From Minicystis rosea (GTDB lineage: Bacteria > Myxococcota_A > Polyangia > Polyangiales > Polyangiaceae), in the NCBI GenBank assembly GCA_001931535.1, contig CP016211.1, positions 11,206,377 through 11,270,376 of the forward strand: a stretch of DNA of 64,000 bases. The letters run 5' to 3'. The position numbers and the translations under genes were made by a program. Shown one piece after another: positions 7,110 through 15,290 of this stretch (position 1 is its first letter; each line of letters opens with the position of its first letter). The notes under the pieces are model-generated. The model was not told the origin of the DNA, made no database searches, and saw only the letters and a program-made list of their open reading frames with translations.

Positions 7110-9461
7110 TCACTTCCCCCGCCACTTCCACCCTTCCACTCCGAGCCCTTTGCCCTTCTCGTAGCCCGTGGCGCGCCAGGTCATGGTGCCTTTGCCGTCG
7201 AGGAGCACGAAGGTGGGGCGGGCGCGGGCGCCGAAGACGTCGATGCTGCGTTGGAGATCGTCGATGGCGACGTTTTGAGGGAAGGGCTTGTCGAACTTCT
7301 TGAAGAAGGCGTCGACCACTTCGGTCTCTTCATCGGTAATGGCGAGGACCTGGATCTTGCGCTCCTTCTCGAAGGCCAAGAGCTCGGGGAGCGCGTTTTT
7401 GCAGGGGCCGCACCAGGTGGCCCAGAACATCAGGAGACGGGGCTTGCCGTCGGCGAGGTTCACCTTCGCGCCGTGATAGGTGCGGAGCTCGAGCGGGGGC
7501 GCGGTGTCGCCGAGGGCGAGGGACGAAGGCTTCGTGGGGAGCTCGAGCGGCGCGGGCTTGGCGAGGAGGCTGAGCGTCTTCTTGGTTTTGCCGCGGAGCA
7601 CTTCGATCGCCACGGGAGCGTCGGTCTTGCTCAGCAAGGAGATGGCGCGCACGTCGCCGTGGAGCGCGAAGGGATGGCCGGGCGTGCCGAGGATGATGTC
7701 GCCGACCTCGAAGCCGGCCGCGAGCGCGGGAGAATCGGGGAAGACCGCGTTCACAGCCATTGCGCCGTCGAGGAGGCCCTGCTCCTTGCGGCGATCGGGG
7801 GGCACGTCAATGGCATTGACTCCAATCCACGTGGGGTGGAGCTCCGTCTCCAAAGCACGCTCTTCGGTGATGGAAACGAGCTTTGCGGGAGGGGGATCGG
7901 TGATCGTGGAGGCCGCGCCGGGGAGGCGGAAATCTTCGCAGGTGCGGAGGGTCTCGTAGGTCGCGCGATCGGGTGAAGCGGCGTTCCGCGCGAGGTGGGC
8001 GCGGCCGGCGATGGTGGTGAGCAGCGTGCGCGTGCGAATGGCCGCGGAGACGCGCACCTCGGTGCGGAACACGGCCGTCTGCGTGGTCTCGGAGCGATCG
8101 TGATAGAGCGTGAGGCGCTCGCGCTGTGTCTTGGGGGTGTAGGTCACGAGATCGGCGAGGAAGGATGGAGCGAGCGATCGCTGGGCCGAGGCTTCGGCGC
8201 CCTTGATGGCCGACCAACCGAGGCGCTCGTTCCACGTGGAGCTCTGCGCGAGGAAGGCCCTCGTGTTGGCGCCGGCGAGATCGACCCACGCGTTGCGCCA
8301 CTGGCGAACGGAGGCGTTGAAGCCGTGCTCCAGCTCGGAGAGCTCTTTCGAGCGGGCGGCGAGATCGGTGAGCGTCTTCGCGGAGCCGAGGCCGTAGGTC
8401 TCGCCGATGCGATCGACGAGCGCGCGATCGCGCGTGGCGTCGGCGTCGGCTTGGGGAGCCTTGAGCAGCTCGTCGACGAGCTGCTCGAAGGGCACGCCCC
8501 GCTGCGTGGCCTCGCGGCGGAGAACGGCCTCGAGGTGCGCGTCGGAGCTGCGGATCGGCGAGTCGGGCGCGTCGTCGCGGACGAGCACGGCGTCGTGCGC
8601 ATCGGAGAGGCTGCGCGTCACGCCGAGCGCGTGGATCATCTGGAACGAGTGGCCGACGCGCTCGCGGCTCTTGTCCTCGGCGTAGCAACCGTAGGCGGGG
8701 CGATCGGCGGGCACCGAGAAGTAGCCGCAGAACGGCGCGTGGGCGCGACCATCCGTGGAGGCGCGCGTGGCCAGCGCGGCGAAGGCCCCGGAGTAGCACT
8801 GCGACATGAGGCCGACGACGCGGACGCCGGGATCGAGGCCGTCGAGCAGGGCGCCGAGATCGCGCACGGTGAGCTTCTCGCGCTTCCACAGGAGCACGGT
8901 GTTGTTGAGGGGATCGGCGGTGTCCTGGGTGCCGTGATCGGTGACGTAGAGGAGCAGCACGTCGCCGGGCGCGAGGCGTGTCTTGGCCTTCTCGAAGTAG
9001 GCGGCGACGTCGGCTTTGCCGGCGGTGCCGAGCGTGGCGCCGGGGATCTCCGAGTTCACCGTCACCTTCGGCGCGGCGAGGACGCGCTCTTGGCGGGTGC
9101 CGTGGATGTAGAAGAGATCGCCGTCGGCCGTGGTCTCGCGGGTGACGAGATCGGGCGCGGGATCGGCGCCGTCGCCGCTCAGGATGGTGATGCGATCGGG
9201 CGCGATGCCGGCGCCGAGCAAGGTCTCGCGCATCGCTTTGAGGTGGAGCAGATGCGTCTGGTAGTTGATCTGCGGGGTGCCGCCGCCGTTGATCATGAGC
9301 ACGTGGACGTGCGCCATTTCGGCGACGCGCGGGTCGACGGCGGGAGCGCTCGGCGTGGAGGCCGGCGTCGCCGGAGCGCAGCCGGCGAGGAGCGAGGCGA
9401 CGAACGGCAACGCGCGCGAGATGCTTCGAATGGACATGCGTGGGCGATGGTAGCGCAGCAC
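7110..9461 (-). CDS. Lipoprotein with caspase/legumain-like, PDZ and TlpA-thioredoxin domains
   Basis: This 783-residue protein begins with a lipoprotein signal ending LLAGC (Cys28). The real start may be the second Met, residue 9. Residues about 48-240 look like a clan CD peptidase of the C13/caspase type: LYVTDHG (His176) and LMSQCYSG (Cys222) are the expected His/Cys pair, each after a hydrophobic strand. A central helical region follows. A PDZ-like segment (about 545-620, GAMAVNAVFPDSPALAAGF) comes next, then a thioredoxin domain of the TlpA/ResA type with WCGPC at 683-687. The protein would sit in the envelope facing the periplasm. A role in redox-linked processing or quality control is inference. 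The combination of the three modules is unusual. Confidence 0.75.
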   Translation of the reverse strand: MLRYHRPRMSIRSISRALPFVASLLAGCAPATPASTPSAPAVDPRVAEMAHVHVLMINGGGTPQINYQTHLLHLKAMRETLLGAGIAPDRITILSGDGADPAPDLVTRETTADGDLFYIHGTRQERVLAAPKVTVNSEIPGATLGTAGKADVAAYFEKAKTRLAPGDVLLLYVTDHGTQDTADPLNNTVLLWKREKLTVRDLGALLDGLDPGVRVVGLMSQCYSGAFAALATRASTDGRAHAPFCGYFSVPADRPAYGCYAEDKSRERVGHSFQMIHALGVTRSLSDAHDAVLVRDDAPDSPIRSSDAHLEAVLRREATQRGVPFEQLVDELLKAPQADADATRDRALVDRIGETYGLGSAKTLTDLAARSKELSELEHGFNASVRQWRNAWVDLAGANTRAFLAQSSTWNERLGWSAIKGAEASAQRSLAPSFLADLVTYTPKTQRERLTLYHDRSETTQTAVFRTEVRVSAAIRTRTLLTTIAGRAHLARNAASPDRATYETLRTCEDFRLPGAASTITDPPPAKLVSITEERALETELHPTWIGVNAIDVPPDRRKEQGLLDGAMAVNAVFPDSPALAAGFEVGDIILGTPGHPFALHGDVRAISLLSKTDAPVAIEVLRGKTKKTLSLLAKPAPLELPTKPSSLALGDTAPPLELRTYHGAKVNLADGKPRLLMFWATWCGPCKNALPELLAFEKERKIQVLAITDEETEVVDAFFKKFDKPFPQNVAIDDLQRSIDVFGARARPTFVLLDGKGTMTWRATGYEKGKGLGVEGWKWRGK

Positions 9462-9606
9462 GCGCGTCGCGCAGGCATCGGGCAGGATTGAGGCGCATTC
9501 GCCGCATGCATGCGCCGTTCTGCGGGCTCGTCGAACGAGGCGACGACGCGAGAGTGAGGACGATCGCGATCGCGCGAGGAGGCGTGCAGCCGTTGACCGA
9601 TGGAGC

Positions 9607-10833
9607 CTAACGCTTGCCGCTCTTGGCCTTCATGATGCGCGCGGCCTCTGCGTAGGCGGGCACCTCGGGGTGTGCCTTGGAGAGCTCGTCGTAGAGGCGC
9701 GCGGCTTTGTCGAAGGCGCCGGCGGCGACGGCGTCGGCGGCTTCGCGCTCGCGGGTCTTCGTCGCGGTCGTGGTCGTCGGGGAGGCCGGTGACGCCGAGG
9801 CCTTGCCGCTCGGGGAGGGCGGAGGCGCGGGCGGCTCGGGATCGGACGAAGGCGCGTTGCTCGGCGAGGGAGCGGCGCTCGATGCGGCGCGCGCCGAGCT
9901 GCTCGCCGATGCGGAGGCGCTGGGCGAGGTCTTGGTGGTGGTGCGCGCGGGCTGCGGCTTGTCCGTGAAGATGACCCACACCGCCCAGATGAGCGGGATG
10001 AGCAGCAGCATCAGCGCCTTCTTCGGGCCGGAGGCTTCGCGCCAGCGGGCCACGATCCACGGGGCCGGCTTCGCGGGCGGCGCAGCGCCGAGCGGAGGGC
10101 CTGCGGGCAGCGTGCCGGGCGGAGCGAAGGCGGCAGGATCAGCCGGCGGCGGGGCGCCGAACGTGGGCGCGCCCGGGGGCGGTGCGCCGAACGTTGGAGC
10201 TCCAAAGGTTGGAGCTCCAACAGTTGGACCTCCAATGATCGGCGCACCGAAGGTGGGCGCGGCGGGAGGAGCGCCGCCTGGAGGAGGGCCGAACGTCGGC
10301 GGGGAGCTCGGGCTCGTGAGCGTGGCCGAGGGGCCGTTGTTCGCGAGCCGCTTGCGCGCGGCCTCGATGTCCTCGATGGGGTGGAGGCGCGTGGACTCGT
10401 CGTCGGCGTCGAGGCCTTGGACGCGGGGCGCGAACGGGCGACGCCCCGCCGCGGAGGGCGAATCGATGGGCGCGGGCTGCGAGGGCGTCGCCGGTGGGAG
10501 CGAGCGCGCGGGCTTCGGTGGGCCGAACCAGAGGCGCGCGCCGCCGACGATGATCTCGCAGGGCGCGTACACCGCCGTCCACTCGCCGGGGATGGCGGAG
10601 CCGTTGACGGTGACGGGGCTGTTGGGGTCGGCGCTCTGGAGGAAGAGATCGGTGCCGTTGAAGTAGAGGAACGCATGCTCCTCGAGCACGCCGGGCGCGA
10701 CGACGCGCCACGTGCCGGCGCGACCGACCGAGAGCGGGCCGACGGCTTGGCCGGGCGGCAACGGCATGGTGGTCGGATCGCCGACGCCAGCGCGAACGGA
10801 GAGCGAGATCTGCGAGTCGGCAGGCGCGGTCAT
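9607..10833 (-). CDS. FHA-like membrane protein at the end of the Tad operon
   Basis: The 408-residue product has an FHA-like beta domain at residues 1-105. It keeps VGR, but at the usual SxxH position it reads LEEHAFL, so phosphothreonine binding is doubtful. A long linker follows, rich in Pro, Ala and Gly with repeats of the type APTFGAP. One membrane helix (ALMLLLIPLIWAVWVIF) sits near residue 285. The tail is charged, with a TPR-like helix pair (EAADAVAAGAFDKAARLYDEL). It begins one base before the stop of the CpaF gene at 10835, so it belongs to the same transcript. It may be a scaffold for the pilus machine; function is inferred from position only. Confidence 0.7.
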   Translation of the reverse strand: MTAPADSQISLSVRAGVGDPTTMPLPPGQAVGPLSVGRAGTWRVVAPGVLEEHAFLYFNGTDLFLQSADPNSPVTVNGSAIPGEWTAVYAPCEIIVGGARLWFGPPKPARSLPPATPSQPAPIDSPSAAGRRPFAPRVQGLDADDESTRLHPIEDIEAARKRLANNGPSATLTSPSSPPTFGPPPGGAPPAAPTFGAPIIGGPTVGAPTFGAPTFGAPPPGAPTFGAPPPADPAAFAPPGTLPAGPPLGAAPPAKPAPWIVARWREASGPKKALMLLLIPLIWAVWVIFTDKPQPARTTTKTSPSASASASSSARAASSAAPSPSNAPSSDPEPPAPPPSPSGKASASPASPTTTTATKTREREAADAVAAGAFDKAARLYDELSKAHPEVPAYAEAARIMKAKSGKR

Positions 10834-10834
10834 G

Positions 10835-11971
10835 CTAACGGCGGCCTTGCTCCGCGGCGCGGCGCTGCTCGATGGCTTGGGCGACGGCGGGGGGGAGATC
10901 GACGCCGTGCTCGCGGAGCGCGGGCAGGCACTGCGGGACGATGCCCGTGGGCTGGAGCGCGCTCGGGATCTCGCCGCCCGCAGCGGCCGTGCCGTAGGTG
11001 CGGAGGAAGAGATCTTGGATCACGTAGTTGCCGCTCGCCGAATCGAAGCCGAGCACCTCGCTGATGTGGGTGACCTTGCGGCGCCCGTCGGCGAGGCGCG
11101 ACACCTGGACGAGGATGTTGATGCCTGAAGCGATCTGCATGCGCATGGCGACGAGCGGCATCTCCACGTCGCTCATCAGGCACATGGTCTCGAGGCGCGT
11201 GAGGGTGTCGCGCGGGTAGGTGGCGTGCACGGTGGTGAGGCAGCCGCCGTGACCGCTGGTCATGGCTTGGATGAGATCGAGCGCTTCGCCGCTGCGGATC
11301 TCGCCGACGACGATGCGATCGGGCCGGAGGCGGAGCGTGGCCTTGAAGAGATCGCGGATGGAGACGGCGCCCTTGCCGCGCGGATCGGCGGGGCGCGCCT
11401 CGAGCTGGACGACGTGCTCGCGCTGGAGCTGGAGCTCGCGCGAGTCCTCGATGACGACCACGCGCTCGCCGTTCGGGATGAAGGACGAGAGGGCGTTGAG
11501 CATCGACGTCTTGCCGCTGCCGGTGCCGCCGGCGATGACGACGTTGAGCTTCGAGGCCACGAGCGCATGGAGGAACTGCGCGGCGTCACGCGTGAGCGCG
11601 TCGAAGCCGATGAGCTTTTCGACGGTGAGCGTCTCCTTGCTGAAGCGCCGGATGGAGACGGCCGGACCGTCGGGCGCGGCCGGCGGGAAGATGGCTTCGA
11701 GGCGCGAGCCGTCGGGCAGGCGGCCTTCGAGGATGGGGTGCTCGGCGTCGACGTGCTTGCCCACGAACTGCGCGGCGTTGCGGAGCGCGGCCATGAGGGC
11801 TTCGCGGCTCGGGAAGCGCGCGTCGGTCAGGTAGAGGATGCCCTTCTTCTCGACGTAGATCTGCGTGGGCCCGTTGATCATGATGTCGTTGACCGACGGA
11901 TCTTCGAGGTACGGGCGGATGGGCTCGAAGAAATGGAGGAGCGTCTCCTCGAAGACCTCGCGGGGGATCAC
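10835..11971 (-). CDS. cpaF: CpaF-family secretion/pilus ATPase
   Basis: The GTG at 11971 overlaps the TGA of the TPR lipoprotein gene in a GTGA, which fixes the start; the longer open frame upstream is a shadow. The 378-residue protein is a GspE/VirB11-type hexameric ATPase of the Tad branch. It has a short N-terminal domain (LEDPSVNDIMINGP), Walker A GGTGSGKT at 148-155, an Asp box VVVIEDSRELQL and Walker B RIVVGEIRSGEALD. It powers assembly or retraction of Flp pili from the inner face of the membrane. This is the second CpaF in the operon; it lacks the N-terminal FHA and linker of the other. Confidence 0.88.
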   Translation of the reverse strand: MIPREVFEETLLHFFEPIRPYLEDPSVNDIMINGPTQIYVEKKGILYLTDARFPSREALMAALRNAAQFVGKHVDAEHPILEGRLPDGSRLEAIFPPAAPDGPAVSIRRFSKETLTVEKLIGFDALTRDAAQFLHALVASKLNVVIAGGTGSGKTSMLNALSSFIPNGERVVVIEDSRELQLQREHVVQLEARPADPRGKGAVSIRDLFKATLRLRPDRIVVGEIRSGEALDLIQAMTSGHGGCLTTVHATYPRDTLTRLETMCLMSDVEMPLVAMRMQIASGINILVQVSRLADGRRKVTHISEVLGFDSASGNYVIQDLFLRTYGTAAAGGEIPSALQPTGIVPQCLPALREHGVDLPPAVAQAIEQRRAAEQGRR

Positions 11972-12618
11972 GGTCCGACCTTCCCGTCCTTGGGCACGCT
12001 GTTCACGTCGCGCCACACGGGCGGGACGTTGATGGGCGAGCCGCCGTGATCGACGAGCTTGAGGAGCGAGCTCCGCGCCTCTTCGGCGTGGGCGCCGCGC
12101 GGCTCGATGCGCAGGTACTCGCGGAAGTGTCGGTCGGCCGAGACGACGTCGCCGGCGTCGTCGCGCAGGACGACGGCGAGCGCGTAGTGGGCCGGCGCGA
12201 AGTCGGGCTTCTGCTTCACGACGCGCTCCAGCTCTTCGCGGGCCGAGGTGGACTCGCCGATGGTCGCGTAGAACGAGGCGACGACGAAGCGGAGGCGATG
12301 ATCGTTGGGGTGCTTCTTGAGCTGCGGCTCGGCGTAGTCGATGCCCGCGCGGTAGCGCCGCGCTTCGGCGCACACGCGGAGGAGGAGCGGCATGGCGACG
12401 GCCGGATCGGCGCCGTGCTCCATGGCCGAGGCGAAGTACTGCTCGGCGCGCGAGAGATCGCCGACGGCGGCGAAGGCACGGCCACGGGCGAGCAGCTTTT
12501 CGGGCGTCTCCTCGGTCTCGACCGTCTTGATCTGCGCGGCCACCTTGTCGCCGCGCGACGCGCAGCCGGCGAGGGGGCTCGCGAGGATCAAGCCGAGCGC
12601 GACGGCGAGCCGTTTCAT
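11968..12618 (-). CDS. TPR lipoprotein, TadD-like
   Basis: The ATG at 12618 overlaps the upstream gene's TGA as ATGA and gives 216 residues starting MKRLAVALGLILASPLAGC, a lipoprotein signal with Cys19. Residues 40-190 form about four tetratricopeptide repeats (for example LLARGRAFAAVGDLSRAEQY and DFAPAHYALAVVLRD). In Tad loci this position and architecture belong to TadD, an outer-membrane-associated pilotin needed for secretin assembly or stability. The longer open frame reaching 13041 overlaps the FHA gene and is rejected. Confidence 0.8.
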   Translation of the reverse strand: MKRLAVALGLILASPLAGCASRGDKVAAQIKTVETEETPEKLLARGRAFAAVGDLSRAEQYFASAMEHGADPAVAMPLLLRVCAEARRYRAGIDYAEPQLKKHPNDHRLRFVVASFYATIGESTSAREELERVVKQKPDFAPAHYALAVVLRDDAGDVVSADRHFREYLRIEPRGAHAEEARSSLLKLVDHGGSPINVPPVWRDVNSVPKDGKVGP

Positions 12619-13496
12619 CCGCCCACCTTCGTGGTGCCGAGCTTGAGCTGGAGCCGGCGATCGAGGTTCGAGAGCCACACCACGTAGGGGTTGGCTTGGC
12701 CCTGGAGCATGGCGAGGAGGACCTTCACCTCTTTCTGCGCGGTGCGCAGGTCCTTCACTTCGATGGCGTGCTCGAGCCGCATCTGGTGGGCGCGGTAGTC
12801 TTCTTCGAGCGACTTCTTGAGGCGATTGGCGGAGGCCTCCATCTCGCGCGAAGCGCTGCTGTCCTCCGCGTTCTTGTAACAAGCGGAGGCGACCTGGAAG
12901 AGCGGCACGGCGGCGACACCGTCTTGCACGTGGAAGGGGCTGCGCTCGCGCTTGCCTTCGGCGACGACGCGCTTCTCGCGGGCCAGCGCGAGCGCTTGAT
13001 CGGCCGCGCGCTGCGGGCACGAGGGCGCCGCGGCCGCCCACAGGCTCGGCACGTCCTTCGGGCGATCTTTCACGGCGGTGTCGCTCGGGGGATCGTCGAG
13101 GATGATGTAGAGCGAGAGCGGGATGGCGACGGCCGCGAGGACGTACGTCATCGGGCTCGTGCTCTCCTGCTTCTTCTTGATGACGTTGGCGTTCTCGGCG
13201 ACCTCGACGACGCCGATCGTCATCTGCACCTGGCCCACGCCGAGCACGGACTCCGCGAGGAGCGGAGCCTGGGTGAAGGGCGAGCCGTTGATGGTCGGCG
13301 CCGGGCTCAGCGCGCGGGCGGTCGCGAAGACGCCGCCGCCGAGGAACGTGACGAGCACGTGCTCGACCGCGGCCTCGGCCGCGGGCAGGCGGATCTCGCA
13401 GTGCGCACCGCTGCCGATGAGCACGCGATCGGAGTCGACGACGAGCTTCTCGCTCCGGCCGTCGGGATGACGAATGTTGAACTCGAGACCGCTCAA
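12615..13496 (-). CDS. FHA-like protein with one membrane helix
   Basis: Residues 1-100 of this 293-residue protein have the beta-sandwich pattern of an FHA domain. However, the Arg of the GR motif is replaced (IGSGAHCEIRL) and the SxxH region reads AAVEHVLV, so it has probably lost phosphopeptide binding. A membrane helix (MTYVLAAVAIPLSLYIIL, about 116-133) separates it from an alpha-helical periplasmic part of about 150 residues with coiled-coil character (EMEASANRLKKSLEEDY). It lies between TadC and the TadD-like gene in tight coupling, pointing to a structural role in the Tad apparatus. Exact function unknown. Confidence 0.7.
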   Translation of the reverse strand: MSGLEFNIRHPDGRSEKLVVDSDRVLIGSGAHCEIRLPAAEAAVEHVLVTFLGGGVFATARALSPAPTINGSPFTQAPLLAESVLGVGQVQMTIGVVEVAENANVIKKKQESTSPMTYVLAAVAIPLSLYIILDDPPSDTAVKDRPKDVPSLWAAAAPSCPQRAADQALALAREKRVVAEGKRERSPFHVQDGVAAVPLFQVASACYKNAEDSSASREMEASANRLKKSLEEDYRAHQMRLEHAIEVKDLRTAQKEVKVLLAMLQGQANPYVVWLSNLDRRLQLKLGTTKVGG

Positions 13497-13509
13497 GCCG
13501 CCTCCCGGG

Positions 13510-14415
13510 CTAATCGCTCTGCTGCGAGAGCTTGAGGATCATCGGGCCCATGACGAGGAGCATGATACACGCGAACAGGAGGAAGAGCGGACCCACCATC
13601 TTCACCCCGGCCTTGGCCGCGGCCTCCTCGGCGTTCACCGTGCGCCGCATGCGTGACACGCCGGCTTGGATTTGCAGCACGTCGGCCACGGGGTTGCCGC
13701 GATCCTCCGCTTGGACCAGCGCGGCCACGAACTCGGTCACCGACGGTGTCCCGGCGCGCTTGGCGAAATCACTGAGGGCCTGCTTGCGGGTCCGGCCGAG
13801 CGAGAGCTCCTGCAGGACGCGGGTCAGCTCCTCGATGAGCGGGTCCTCGGGGTTGCTCGACTTCTCCACGACTTGGCGCACGGCGCCCGGGAAATCGAGG
13901 CCCGCGCTCATGGCGAGGGCCATGAGATCGATCACGTAGGGCAGGCCGCGGTTGATCTCCTTCTGGCGGCGCTGACCCTCGCCGCTGATCTGGAGATAGG
14001 GCAGCGCGGCGCCGAGGCCGAAGCCGATGATCAGGAAGAGCACCGCGTTGTTGCCGAGCGCCCAGCCGGCCACGCCGGCCGCGAGGCCGCAGAGGAAGGA
14101 GCTCACGATGCTGAGGCTGACGTACTCCTCCGCGGTGAGGCCGAGGTAGTCGCCGGCGAGCGCGATCTGATCGTCGAGGCGCGCGTACTGCTCGTCGCTG
14201 ATGAGGCCGCCCACGCGCACGCCGAGCCAGCGGACCACGGGCTCGAGCTGCGCCCAGGCGGCGTTGTCCTCGATGGCGCGGCGCCGCTTGAGGCCGCGCA
14301 TGCCGAGGCGCGAGGCCACGCGCGAGGGCGCGCTGGCGAGCGCGTACATGAGCGCGAAGATGGTCGCGCCCACCGAGCCGATGAAGAGCCAGCGGATCGA
14401 GTGGAGGTTCAACAT
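13510..14415 (-). CDS. tadC: TadC-like inner-membrane platform protein (T2SSF domain)
   Basis: This 301-residue protein carries three or more hydrophobic segments (IRWLFIGSVGATIFALMYAL, SIVSSFLCGLAAGVAGWALG, FLLFACIMLLVMGPMIL) and a T2SSF/GspF domain around residues 150-270 (DLMALAMSAGLDFPGAVRQV and VAALVQAEDRGNPVADVLQ). TadB and TadC together form the platform on which the CpaF ATPase acts to drive pilin assembly. Its ATG shares one base with the TGA of tadB (TGATG), so the two are translationally coupled. Confidence 0.88.
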   Translation of the reverse strand: MLNLHSIRWLFIGSVGATIFALMYALASAPSRVASRLGMRGLKRRRAIEDNAAWAQLEPVVRWLGVRVGGLISDEQYARLDDQIALAGDYLGLTAEEYVSLSIVSSFLCGLAAGVAGWALGNNAVLFLIIGFGLGAALPYLQISGEGQRRQKEINRGLPYVIDLMALAMSAGLDFPGAVRQVVEKSSNPEDPLIEELTRVLQELSLGRTRKQALSDFAKRAGTPSVTEFVAALVQAEDRGNPVADVLQIQAGVSRMRRTVNAEEAAAKAGVKMVGPLFLLFACIMLLVMGPMILKLSQQSD

Positions 14416-15290
14416 CAGATGTCCACGTCCAGGATCTTCCGCGCCGTGACCAGCGACGCGATCCAGAAGAGGAGCGCCACGACGATGACCGCGTATCCGG
14501 TCACGCTCTGCGTGAGCGGATCGAAATAGCCTTCTTTCACCGCGTTGAACGCGACCATCAGCACCATGGGGAAGAGCGCGAGCACCCAGAGCTGCGCCTT
14601 GCCCTCGGCCGTCTTGGTGCGGACCACGCCTTCGAGGCGCGCCATCTCGCGGAGCGAGCTCGCCGTCGTGTCCAGGATCTTGGGGAGGTTGCCGCCGATC
14701 TGCCGGCCGATGAGGAGCGCCGAGAGCGCCGAGTCGACCTGCCGGCTGCCGATGCGGCCGGCCATGAAGAGCATGGCTTGATCGAGCGTGGAGCCGACGC
14801 GCATCTCCTTCACGGCGAGCTCCACCTCCTGTTGCAGAGGCGGAGGGATGAGCCGCTGCACCGAGCTGAACGCGTCACCGAGGCTCGGCGTGGCCTTGAG
14901 CGCGTTGGCGAGCGCCATCAGAAAGCCGTCGAGCTGGGCTTCGATCTGCTCCATGCGCTGGCGCAGGAGCCGCTCGATGTAGACCGCGGGGCCCACGGCC
15001 ACGAGCAGCGCGAAGGCCCACCAGAAGGGCAGATCGATGATGATGCCGAGCGCCAGGAGCACGAGGATGCCCGCGGCCTGGCCGCCGGCGATCTGGTTGC
15101 CCGGCGTCCAGATGAACATGAGCCGGAGCTTGCGCTCGAGGAAGACGACGTAGCGCGCCCACATGCGGCGCGGCATGCCCTCGGCGTCGCCGATGATGAT
15201 GACGAGCGCGGCGAAGAGGCCGACGAAGAGCAGCGAGAGCCCGCCGTATTTGAAGAGGCGGATGCGCGCCAGGTTCTCCTCGAGGCTCAC
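14415..15290 (-). CDS. tadB: TadB-like inner-membrane platform protein (T2SSF domain)
   Basis: The start is the GTG at 15290, embedded in the stop of the FHA-CpaF gene (GTGA). The larger open frame upstream runs through cpaF and is a shadow. The product is 291 residues with hydrophobic helices near residues 15-33, 75-100, 240-255 and 265-282. Its GspF domain contains GFLMALANALKATPSLGDA and LLIGRQIGGNLPKILDTTA. It is the partner of TadC in the Tad assembly platform. Confidence 0.87.
   Translation of the reverse strand: MSLEENLARIRLFKYGGLSLLFVGLFAALVIIIGDAEGMPRRMWARYVVFLERKLRLMFIWTPGNQIAGGQAAGILVLLALGIIIDLPFWWAFALLVAVGPAVYIERLLRQRMEQIEAQLDGFLMALANALKATPSLGDAFSSVQRLIPPPLQQEVELAVKEMRVGSTLDQAMLFMAGRIGSRQVDSALSALLIGRQIGGNLPKILDTTASSLREMARLEGVVRTKTAEGKAQLWVLALFPMVLMVAFNAVKEGYFDPLTQSVTGYAVIVVALLFWIASLVTARKILDVDI

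Noticed and set aside
10835..12373. 512-residue form of the bare CpaF
   Set aside because: The added N-terminus is Arg-rich shadow of the TPR gene; GTG at 11971 in a GTGA overlap is the natural start.
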